Assembly (NCBI RefSeq): GCF_026914185.1
Contig: NC_070558.1
Location: forward strand, 3,100,001 to 3,164,000
Origin: Puccinia triticina
Taxonomy: Eukaryota > Basidiomycota > Pucciniomycetes > Pucciniales > Pucciniaceae
Length of the DNA stretch: 64,000 nt
Reading direction: 5' to 3'
A model generated the notes under the pieces. That model had not been told where the DNA came from, did no database searches, and was given only the letters and a program-made list of their open reading frames with translations. Below, piece by piece: positions 55,220 through 64,000 of the stretch. Each line of letters begins with the position of its first letter. Within the stretch, counting starts at the first letter, position 1. A program made the position numbers and the translations under genes.

Positions 55220-56189
55220 TAGAGATGGCACTTGGGTACCCGTTTGCGGGTACCCGGCACCCGCCAGCAGGTACCCGGAACACCCGCTCAGCACCCGCCG
55301 GCGGGTGCCGGGTGCGGGTGTTCAGTTTTTGGGCAGGAGAAAAACGGGTACCCGCCCATCTTGGTGGGCCAGATGGATCGGAGGGATCTCTCCACTTGAA
55401 GAGGTGGGAGGTGTACATACCACCTCAAGCGGAGCAATCCCTCCGCCCAGAGGTGTGTACACCTCCTCAACCGGAGGGACTCCTCGACCGGAGGAGTCCC
55501 TCCGGTCGAAAAGCTCGTGCACCTCTTTGACTGGAGAGATCCCTCCGGTCAAGGAGGTACTATATCCCCGGGAATCCAGGAGGAATCCCCGGGTCAGCGA
55601 GTATATTGATGACCGGGAGGATTCCCTCCCGGTCATCGATATCATCAATGGCTGGGAGGACTTCCTCCCGGTCATCAATAAATAATCAATGGCTGGGAGG
55701 ACTCCCTCCCGGTCATCGATATAATCAATGGCTGGGAGGACTTCCTCCCGGTCATTGATATAATTGATGGCTGGGAGGACTTCCTCCCGGTCATCAATAT
55801 ACTCGCTGCGATGACCGGGAGGAAGTCCTCCCTCCCGGTCATCAATATAATTGATGGCTGGGAGGACTCCCTCCCAGTCATCAATATAATCGATGGCTCG
55901 ATGGCTGGGAGGACTCCCTCCCGGCCATCGCAATGAGCTTGCTGACTGTGGTAATCCCTCCCGGTCAGCGAGTGTATGTATTGCTGACCGGGAGGGATTT
56001 CTCACCGGCAGTGAGTATATCAGAGCGGGTACCCGCCCCTGCACCCGGCACCCGCCAGCAGGTACCCGGTATACCCGCCGAGGACACGCCGGCGGGTGCC
56101 GGGTGCGGGTGCGGGTGTTGAGATTTTGCAAAATTTCAGGCGGGTACCCGCACCCGCGGTGGGTACCCGGGTGCGAGAGGCCATCTCTA
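55220..56189. mobile_element. 970-bp hAT-like non-autonomous element
   Basis: Inverted ends TAGAGATGGC and GCCATCTCTA with flanks TTTTGGAC (55212-55219) and TTTTGGAT (56190-56197): 8-bp duplication with one mismatch, and ends that fit the hAT form. Subterminal GGGTACCCG / CACCCGCCAGCAGGTACCCGG blocks occur at both ends. The core (55590-55990) is an array of about nine units of about 40 bp around GGGAGGACTCCCTCCC-like palindromes and CGGTCATC. Long open frames over it (for example 55322-56260 minus) are products of the repeat and not genes. Confidence 0.8.
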
Positions 56190-56783
56190 TTTTGGATGTT
56201 GGTTTTGGAGGAATCAAATTCACTTTTGTCAAGTATGGAACGGCGGCTGCCGTTACTCAATCAAACATAACTTCCATGTGTTTTAACAGGGGTGGTAACT
56301 TGGCTTGATTGGTTTGATGGAGGTTGAGGAGGAAGGTCAGAAGATGGCAGATTGCCTGAAGGAGGTGGATAGGCAAAGCCACAGGGAAGTGTGGAAGGAT
56401 TCATCAGCCCAGATGGCAAGTTTTTGAGTGGAGTGCTGTATTGGCTGGAGCAAAAGAAGCAGAGGTTCTGTGTTGAGATGCTGGAGCAAAAGTGGTGTTG
56501 GTTTTGTTTCAGTTTGAGCAAAACACCTTGTTCATACTCAATCCACGTCTGAGGTGGGGCAGGGACAGAATTTGGCAGCAGGTCAGCCCACTAAGTGATG
56601 TCTTGAGGAATTTGCAAAAAGAATTCTTCTATCACATGCAATCTCAAGGCACCAGTGTCATATTGAGAGTAGATTGTCTGCTCAATTGCAGTGTAGCACA
56701 ATGCCAATCTTAAATGTAGTTTGCAACCTCTCACAGATTATGTGTGTGATCACCTCAAACTCATTTCCATGCAATTTGTACTC

Positions 56784-56819
<36 letters not shown>

Positions 56820-57690
56820 TATTTGAGTTTAACTCTCACAGTACACAAGGTTGTGGGTTCAATACCCACTTCACTCAAACCATACTTTTCACAAGTTCAA
56901 TATGCCAGTAGATCAACCCAACGCTCAAACCCGCGAGACCACTGTGACCACTATCACAGGCAGAGTTCTTGCCAGCAAGACTAATGACATTGTGCTTGTC
57001 CTGGTATCCTTTGTAAAAGTGTTGACATACATGGACCAGCATTCCCCCCTCCTCTTTCTCATTGTCTCCAAGGAACATCACACTCACACTTGCTTCATTC
57101 CCCAGTTCCAGAATGGGTATGTTGTCCGGAATTGGCTCCCTTGTGCGCAAAGACACAGGAAATGGCCTCTGGGTTGTCTTTATTGGCCTGGGATGTAAGA
57201 CTATGAACAAGGTCTACAACATGCAGCACATCCTCTATGAACAGCCCTGGGCCAAGAAATACAAGACCTTGATTTTTACAGGGAGGCGGACATTATATGT
57301 AATGTGAAAGCCATGTGTGCAAAGATTGCAGCAATCCAAGCAAAGCTTGAGAAGCCCAAACTGGGTTTCACTTTGAATGTATTCTACATCAACCAGAAGC
57401 AGTGTGTGTTCCAGTTCCTGCTGTGACTGGAGATGTGCAAGGAGGCACTATCTAAGGAAGGATTTCATCTGGCCACAGATGATCTCAAGAACAGAGAAGA
57501 AATCATTGAAAGGCTGCATGAAACAAGGATCAAGCATGTCAGCTTCAAGATATGCATTTAATGAGTGCCGCCGCAGGGACACAGTGAGCACTGAAAGCAA
57601 TTAGGAGCGCAGGGTGATCTAGTGCCAGTGCAGTAAAACCTGCTCAGGTCAGGGGTTCAATCCCACATGTGAGCATTACATGATAGTGTA
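56190..57690. other. Repeat-derived DNA with tRNA-like pieces
   Basis: At 56788-56880 there is a good A-box (CTCAATGGTTAGAGC) and B-box (GTGGGTTCAATACCCAC), about 80 nt apart, but acceptor arms do not pair; a similar B-box (AGGGGTTCAATCCCACA) lies at about 57648-57665. The open frames between (56851-57600) show no family motif. The layout suggests a tRNA-headed SINE and other repeat DNA. Confidence 0.4.
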
Positions 57691-60160
57691 TCAGGATATG
57701 TAACTGAATTTCACATGTATTGTATCATCTGTTCCAATACAACACTCTGCTCATCTGTGTATCGTAATCAGCTGGCGGATACATGTATCAAAAATACATG
57801 TATTTCATTGGCAGCCCAGTACAATACAATTTATACACTGTATTGGGTGGACTTTAAAATACAATACACAAAGATACAAGTACATGTATTGGAATTGTTG
57901 CACCGTTGCTGGTGTATATACATCCAATCTAAGTTAGGTTTCAATACAATTTTCATCTTACTACTCCGCATCCACCTGTGTGCCACAGCGGGTTGAAAAG
58001 GAACCCCGGGCTGCAAGCTCAACATCAGCCGGATTGTTGCTTTGCAAACAGTCTGATGTCAACTGTGGGCTGATACACTAACTGTATTGTTAGTTTTTTC
58101 CACTGTGATACACAAATAATACTTTATCCTTGATTTTCTGTCAATAAAAATACATCTTTTTGATGTTATTCTTTTTGGCTTTTATTGTATTGTTAGTGTA
58201 GCTGAAACATATCAGGTTGAAAATAACCAAATCCTATTTTTATGATTGTTATATGTTGTTATTCCTGATAACAAATACAATAACTGTTAGTTTATCTCTG
58301 TAATTAATTATAAAATTACTTTCATTTGTAATGATATTTCTGGTAGTAAAGATGGTTTTGAGTTGCAAAAAAATGAATCTAGGACATAATGTTTTGAGAA
58401 GCATTTTCTAGAGGCCAAAAACCATGAAGTTAATGTAGTGCAGAAGATTGTTATTTTAACTCTGACACACTAAATTTCAGTGAAATCTTGGTTATCCAAA
58501 AGAAATACACTACCTGTTAGTGTATTTTTAGTGTATCCTGGATAACAATACCCAAGATCTTCAATGAGAAACTTTGGATACACTAGAGTGAGCATAGAAC
58601 AGGTTAAACCCCGTTCTCAGGTCAAGAGAATGGGCCGCCAGAGACTTTCTAGTTTCAAATAGATCAAGAGAGCTTCAATCGGGAAAGGCCGGAAGGGAGT
58701 AGTAATGAAGTGCTGTGAACCACTACTCCTCCCCCCGGCCAAAGATGAATGATTGAGAAAAGCTATCTTGAACAAGAGCTCTCCCTTGGACCAAGGAACA
58801 GCACACGCCGTCACCAAGTCACCAAGGATGTGGGCCTTTGAGCAAGTAAAGGCCCATCAGAATCATAACAAACCATATTGTTGCCTCGCCAGTCCCGCCC
58901 TTGTCCCATCAACGTGTTTGCCAGCCTGTCCTTGCCTTGATCTTGGTATTCTTGAATTGGTTGCCTTTTTTGCCGCAGACCCTCTCTGAGAGTGAGGTTG
59001 CGTTTTTTCCCTTTTCTATTGGTATTTTTATCCCAACAAACCAATCCTGGGTTTTTTTCAACGTCCAAAAACCCCCTTCACTGGGCCCCAGAAGTCACAG
59101 GCCTCAAAAAACCTCTGCGCACCAGTGCGCAGACCCTGTAAGGAGCGCAGAGGGCACTTAAACACCCCAGGTGCTCCTGACCCCTCCGTTAAACCCCTTT
59201 TTTGAGTTTATTAAAAATTACTTATCAAGTTATTTAGCATTTCTTCTGCGCTTTTGCCACGCGCACCACCGCACCGTTGCGCAGTCACCGGTGTAGCTAG
59301 AAGAGTATTACTCTTGGCATCACCGCGCCTGACAATTGTGCTATAATTGGGGATAACAATACCCCATATGTCTTGCCACATAACCATGGATACACTAACG
59401 GATATTGGCCCGTAGGGTAGTGGCCCATTGTTGCTGATGTGATTACCAGGTCAAGGCGCTCATTTCTGCCAACTCTCTGATAACTGCATCAGAATTTGTT
59501 GAAGCTGCAAGAAAAGGCAGTGATGATGTGGAAAAATGGGCCAAGACAAAAAATGCTCACCGGCTGAGAACAAAACCAGGGAGCCCTAAAAGGGGGCTAA
59601 GGCTGCTAGCTTGTGCGGTGGAAAAAGGCACACGCACTACAAGAGACTGGATGTTGGTCTCAGGGAACAGGCGCAGAGAACTGATGAGTTTTATTTCTTC
59701 TGTAAAGCAAGGTTATAAACTATTACAACTGGGGGACAAGTTGTGGGCAGAAGGTGGACATAAATACATAATATTCATCTGGAGGGAGGAGAAAGGAGGG
59801 AAAGATGTCTGACAGGGAGAGAAATGGAAACCTGGGCAGTTGCAGTTTCAACAGAGATGACTGAAGTTTATATGCTCGAAGGCCCATCTCTTACAAAGCT
59901 GTGCCAGTGACCATGTAAGGCCGTCAAATAGGCAGCCTGGCGCCGATCCCTTCGCCGTTGCCGGTTGGCGTGTTCTGGTTTCCAGTCAGAGAGTCGTTCT
60001 AGTCCTGATCGCGCCCGCTGCTGCTAGTGTGACATCATCCAGTGCTATGTGAACCGTTGGCACCCCCGGCCCCGGGACATGGCGTCGGAGATTGACTGGT
60101 TGTCCCGGCAACAGCCTTGGAGGTCGGGGGCCGGGGGAGTGACACTGACGGGTCGATCGA
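57691..60160. other. AT-rich repeat region, no gene
   Basis: 57700-58600 is rich in TACATGTAT / GTGTATC words. Near 59115-59160 GTGCGCAG / GCGCACC words recur, as at 2540 and 54435. A frame at 59528-59812 is Lys/Arg-rich without a recognised motif. Confidence 0.35.
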
Positions 60161-60830
60161 GCAGTGATTCACCAGGGGAAGCAACCTCGACTGGTTGAGA
60201 CACCACCCCAAGCAATACCAAGCCGACGCCAGCGACGAGCCATCAATCAAATCCCCCACTCAGCCATCCATCCAATCATCGTCACAAGCAACTTCACCAG
60301 CACCCCATCCTTCAAACTCCAGCACCCATCTCTTCGGAAGACTTTTGCTCGCACTCCTAACAGACTATAAAACAGGATGGTGAATAACATATGTTCTCAG
60401 AACTTCCTTACCCTTTGATATCCATACGTACCTACAGCAAGCTGACTTTCTCCTTGCATGATTGCTACATGAACGATTCGTCAGGCTGCTCAAAAATCCA
60501 GGTATGTGTGAAGATAGATCATATTTTGTCTGTTCTGTTCTAAACGAGTCGCGAGGCTTGGATCTATCTTTTCCTCGTGAGAGATCTTATACTTCTGAAG
60601 GCTGGGATCTTGCTGACCGTATGATGATTGTGTTCCTCAAACTGAATAGAATCCAGCAACGAAGAGAAGCCAAGTTTGCGGAAGCATTAAGGACCGGCGC
60701 GCACAAGAAAACAGTGCCCGATGGCCCCAAGGTAAGACCAATCAAACACAAACCCCTACACGCCGCCGTCGTTGAAAACGTGGTCAATTGCTTGCTGACA
60801 TCTGATTTCCTTGTACCCAACGGAATATGA
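60161..60830 (+). CDS. Unassigned open frame(s), doubtful
   Basis: The frame 60462-60830 (no ATG at its 5' end) reads GMCEDRSYFVCSVLNESRGLDLSFPRERSYTSEG... and a charged helix IQQRREAKFAEALRTGAHKK; a possible intron begins at GGTAAGACC (60731). Sequence upstream (60195-60383) is also open. It may be part of a spliced gene or a repeat; no homology recognised. Confidence 0.25.
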
Positions 60831-62103
60831 ATTGCACGTCGTCGGGTAGGCTTCAAAACCGAAGTTTCCACTCTCGATTATCTACGGCTTTCTGGCCTTG
60901 TTCTTAGGAGGCCGTGAGTTGGATCTCCTGAAATTTCTGTCTTACTGACTCTCAGCTTATTTTAGGCTTGTGCAAAAGAGCTGCTACTGACCTTTCGGTT
61001 TGATATCGCCTCTCTCTCTCTCTCTCTCTTGCGTGGATTTCCGGGTTGGAGACTACAGTCATCTTCGAGTTCCTCCGATTAATCGTCTAGTCGTTGTGAT
61101 CTTATCGACTTACAGATCTCCTATCACTTGAACTCATTCTCTTCGCTTTCCCGTTCGGGCCCCCTTGTAGCGCTCTTTATTTTCCTGGGGGGCGGTTTGT
61201 GTTGCTCTTATCCTCCGCCTTCGATTAAACATGTGACCGGTCCTCTTTTCGGCGAAGCTGTGTTTGTATATACATGCATGTTTTGTTAGATAAAGAATGG
61301 GGAGTAGTAGTACATAGACTGGTTTTGTTCTTCTTTCTTTGAACCGTTGATCTTGGGAACACTACTTTTGTCATGGGTACATACATAAAAATAAATAATT
61401 GCAGCTGATTTCTCTCCACTCGTCATTAAAAAGCATACATAGCTTTATACAGATCCAAAAGTTTGCAAATCAGGTGTGATCCCAGTAAGGTTACTTGTTA
61501 ACTGATTCGCCATGAACAGCACTTTCATCTCTCCATTGGACAGTGGCCCACATCGTGCTAAATATGTGATGCATTCTCTTCACATGATCTGATCATTACC
61601 AAGAGTGACATCATGTGGCGTAGCAAATCTTGACACGGTCAGTCAAGCAATTTTTGAAGTGTTTCGTGACGATGCTACTCGAGGGTTCTTCCAGGGGCTC
61701 ATGCCGTCAGTTTGGAGAGGCGGCGCAGGCGGGTGGACAACGCTTTGCTCTGCTGCTTCCATCTCCCAGCTTTTCTTCTGATCCGCCCCGAGCTTTCGTT
61801 TGTCTGGGAGCTGCCGTACGGACCAAATTCTTGTGCCAGTTGAGATGCTTGTGAAGGATTGATTGGCAGGGGATTCCTGTTTGTATGTATCAGCGCATCC
61901 TGGCAGGAAATCGACAGTTCTTTGATCAGCTGGGCACTCTGGGATTGCAATGACAACGGTCCTGCAGAGGCCTGGAGATCCCCAACAAGATGTTGGTTGT
62001 ACATGCGACTGGCCGTCGGAAACGGTGAAAGACAGGGGATGTATGTATGGGGCTGTATGTATGTATGTATTTTTTTATGTAAACTTTATCTTCCACCCAT
62101 CTC
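60831..62103. other. Intergenic with CT microsatellite
   Basis: A (CT)n tract at about 61008-61030, T-rich sequence and a TATGTATG microsatellite at about 62041-62075. No gene supported. Confidence 0.45.
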
Positions 62104-62231
62104 CTAGCTTAACTAAGCCTCTTGAACGGAGGGTCCGGGGGACCCCGCCCGGAGGGCTCTCCTCCCTGCGGGAGGTGCGGCTTCGCCGCCAGCCACAGCG
62201 CTCCCACCAGGGGGGACTTGTGTTAAGTTAG
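62104..62231. mobile_element. 128-bp Mutator-like MITE, copy 2
   Basis: Ends CTAGCTTAAC and GTTAAGTTAG; perfect 9-bp duplication ACCCATCTC at 62095-62103 and 62232-62240. Same family as 53134-53365 (shared GGGACCCCGCCCGGAGGGCTCTCC-type core), with about 100 bp missing inside. It sits 230 bp upstream of the LCB2 ATG. Confidence 0.88.
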
Positions 62232-62461
62232 ACCCATCTCGAGGTTCCCAAACAGTTTGTGCTCGCCCAGACTGCCACAGATCATTACAAATTTCGACAC
62301 ATCCACCCGGCCGACGTTCCCTCTGAGCCGACTCCCCCCGCCTCGACGCTTCTCGAGACCAGCCAAGAACCCCAGCCAGCAGCCCCTGCATCGCCGCAAT
62401 CGCCCGCACGAGCATACAGCAGCCATATCTGCACAGTTTTCATTGTTTTCTGCAGCTCACG

Positions 62462-63940
62462 ATGTACTCTGACGAAGACCAGTCGTCGATTGTCGAGCTC
62501 GTCGACCAGTCCTTCACCCCGCCGCTGAGCTATTCCGAACATTCCAGCCGGTCGTCTGAGAAGGACGAGGATACCGACTCGGCCTCCCTGCCTAGCACTC
62601 CCTTCTCCGCCAGCCGGGTCGACTCCCCGGGGCTCACCGATTCCCGTCACTTCCAACGCCCGCTTAGTCATCACCACCCCTTCCCCAAGGCACCCGCCGG
62701 CCTGCCCAGCCCCAGCCCCAGCCCCACCCAGCTGCTCCGAGGACCACCGCCCCCCGCGGAGGCCCAGGCACCCTTCTCCGGCGTCGGCTGGCGGCTCGGC
62801 ACCAAGCAGACCGATCCGAACATCTTCAAGCACTCCAGCTCATTATCATCCGATCCGCCCAACTCCAGCCAACTCCTCCATCAGCAACCCGCCCGCTCGT
62901 TCGATCACGACCCGGACTTCGTGCCCTTCCCCGATGACCCGCACTGTCTGCGCCACGCCGAGTTCGGATTCGATCCCAACGAACATGAATTCATGTGGAC
63001 CAGCCGGTTCAGCCCTTCAACGAACCCGCCAAAACAGGAGATTTCTGCCGAGGACGCTGGTTACTTCACCTATCTGACCACCTATTGGTCATACCTGCTC
63101 GTCTTCTTGATTGGGTCTGTCTACTTCCTATTTCCCCTCTTCGAAAGGGAACCTGCCTGATGTGTTCTATTCATGACTTCTTCGATCAGGCATGTTCGCG
63201 ATGCGTTTGGCAAAACATTCTCTGCCCAATCTCACGCTCATTTGAAACTGCACAACGGCTATGCCGCCTTAAACTCAGACTTCGATTCATTCTTTACGCG
63301 GCGAGTGAAATCCAGACTGGACGACTGCTTCGGAAGGCCAGTCACCGGAACGCCTGCCCGGACAATCACTTTGCTCGATCGGACCTCATCCGACAATTGT
63401 GTCTCGTTCAAGTACACTCAAACCACCACTCAGGCTCTCAACATTTCATCCTACAACTATCTTGGCTTTGCTCAATCCCAAGGATCATGCTCTGATGCGG
63501 TAGAGGCAACGATTTCTGAACTCGGTGTTAGCTCATCAGGCTCTAGAGATGACGTTGGAACGAGTCCGCTGCTCGTAGAAACCGAGAAACTCTTGGCCCA
63601 ATTTGTTGGAGCCGAAGATGCTATGTTGGTCTCTCAAGGGTTTGCGACCAATTCGACCACCCTGCCTGCTCTCGTCGGTAAGGGCGCCCTAGTGATCTCG
63701 GACGAATACAACCACAACTCCATCCGCTTCGGAACCCGGCTCAGTGGCGCTATGGTCAGAACCTACAAACATAACGACATGAAAGATCTCGAGCGACTCT
63801 TGCGAGAAGCCATCAGTCAGGGGCAACCCCGTCGACTCAGGGCTTGGACCAAGATCGTTGTCGTTGTCGAAGGGATTTACAGCATGGAAGGCTCCATAGT
63901 CGATCTACCGAACATCTTGCGCTTAAAAGATCAATACAAG
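62462..63940 (+). CDS. LCB2: Serine palmitoyltransferase subunit 2, 5' part
   Basis: Catalytic subunit of the PLP enzyme that joins serine and palmitoyl-CoA, the first step of sphingolipid synthesis, at the ER. Exon 1 (62462-63114) and exon 2 (63190-63940) join in phase to 468 residues; a GT donor at 63941 starts an intron and the window ends in it. Motifs: an ER-anchor region FTYLTTYWSYLLVFLIG running into HVRDAFGKTF, NISSYNYLGFAQ, SPLLVETEKLLAQFVGAEDAMLVSQGFATNS, KGALVISDEYNHNSIRFGTRLSGA, RTYKHNDM and VVEGIYSMEGSIVDLP. The PLP-binding Lys lies beyond the window. The Ser/Pro-rich N-terminus before the anchor is about 200 residues, far longer than in yeast. A Mutator-like MITE lies just upstream. 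Confidence 0.95.
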
Positions 63941-64000
63941 GTGCCCTTCAATCATCATCAACCTCAAGAAGGAGAGGAAGAAGAAAAAAAAATATGAAAT

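Noticed and set aside
55322..56260. 312-residue minus-strand frame and several overlapping frames
   Set aside because: They are translations of the palindromic minisatellite in the hAT-like element; open in many phases because the unit lacks stops.

Overview
The window looks like a TE-rich, dikaryotic rust-type basidiomycete nuclear genome (Pucciniales, probably Puccinia or a close relative). The evidence is short introns (about 50-115 nt) in nearly every host gene, Ty1/copia, DIRS-like, hAT and MITE families nested in one another, small secreted proteins with signal peptides, and standard fungal housekeeping genes. The species assignment is inference; no marker locus is present.

Layout. 1-23 kb is a repeat graveyard: an LTR-like direct repeat (108-1398), a broken DIRS-like element on the minus strand (2.76-4.4 kb), a hAT transposase relic on the minus strand (4.64-5.44 kb) cut off by Copia-1 (from 5442), itself full of frameshifts and hit by a 214-bp MITE and a 1-kb LTR-like insertion; a tRNA-derived relic; a second hAT relic (13.4-14.0 kb); Copia-2 (14070-21345), whose 3' LTR is split by a TIR element that in turn holds a Harbinger-like TAA-flanked element; then an intron-containing fragment of an eEF3/New1-type ABC translation factor (21.9-23.0 kb). 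23.9-36 kb is gene-bearing: a secreted Cys-rich protein (minus), the V-ATPase proteolipid VMA16, a tiny secreted protein, an unknown spliced gene, and an RGS/Rax1-like membrane protein. 36.6-42.4 kb is Copia-3, a complete element with an intact 1,623-codon Gag-Pol, near-identical LTRs and a 5-bp target duplication, sitting about 220 bp upstream of a SAM methyltransferase (42.6-43.9 kb). 44.5-47.4 kb holds the divergent pair REX4 (minus) and a PCD1-like Nudix hydrolase (plus). 48.4-50.35 kb encodes a protein with a retroviral-integrase-type zinc-binding domain and a long Ser/Gln-rich tail. 51.5-52.3 kb is another secreted protein (minus). 52.3-62.2 kb returns to repeats: two Mutator-like MITEs with perfect 9-bp target duplications, a dead Zn2Cys6 factor, a 970-bp hAT-like element with a palindromic minisatellite, and tRNA-like pieces. 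The right edge enters LCB2 (serine palmitoyltransferase subunit 2), truncated by the window end.

How things fit together. Three copia elements of different age share one replication design: TGTTG-starting LTRs with palindromes near the 5' end and a primer-binding site (GGTTATGAGC) touching the LTR that matches the anticodon region of initiator tRNA-Met (half-tRNA priming). Copia-2 has lost key residues mostly by C-to-T/G-to-A changes at CpG, pointing to methylation-linked decay, while Copia-3 appears able to move. All splice models were made by eye from GT/AG (or GC/AG) sites and family resemblance.
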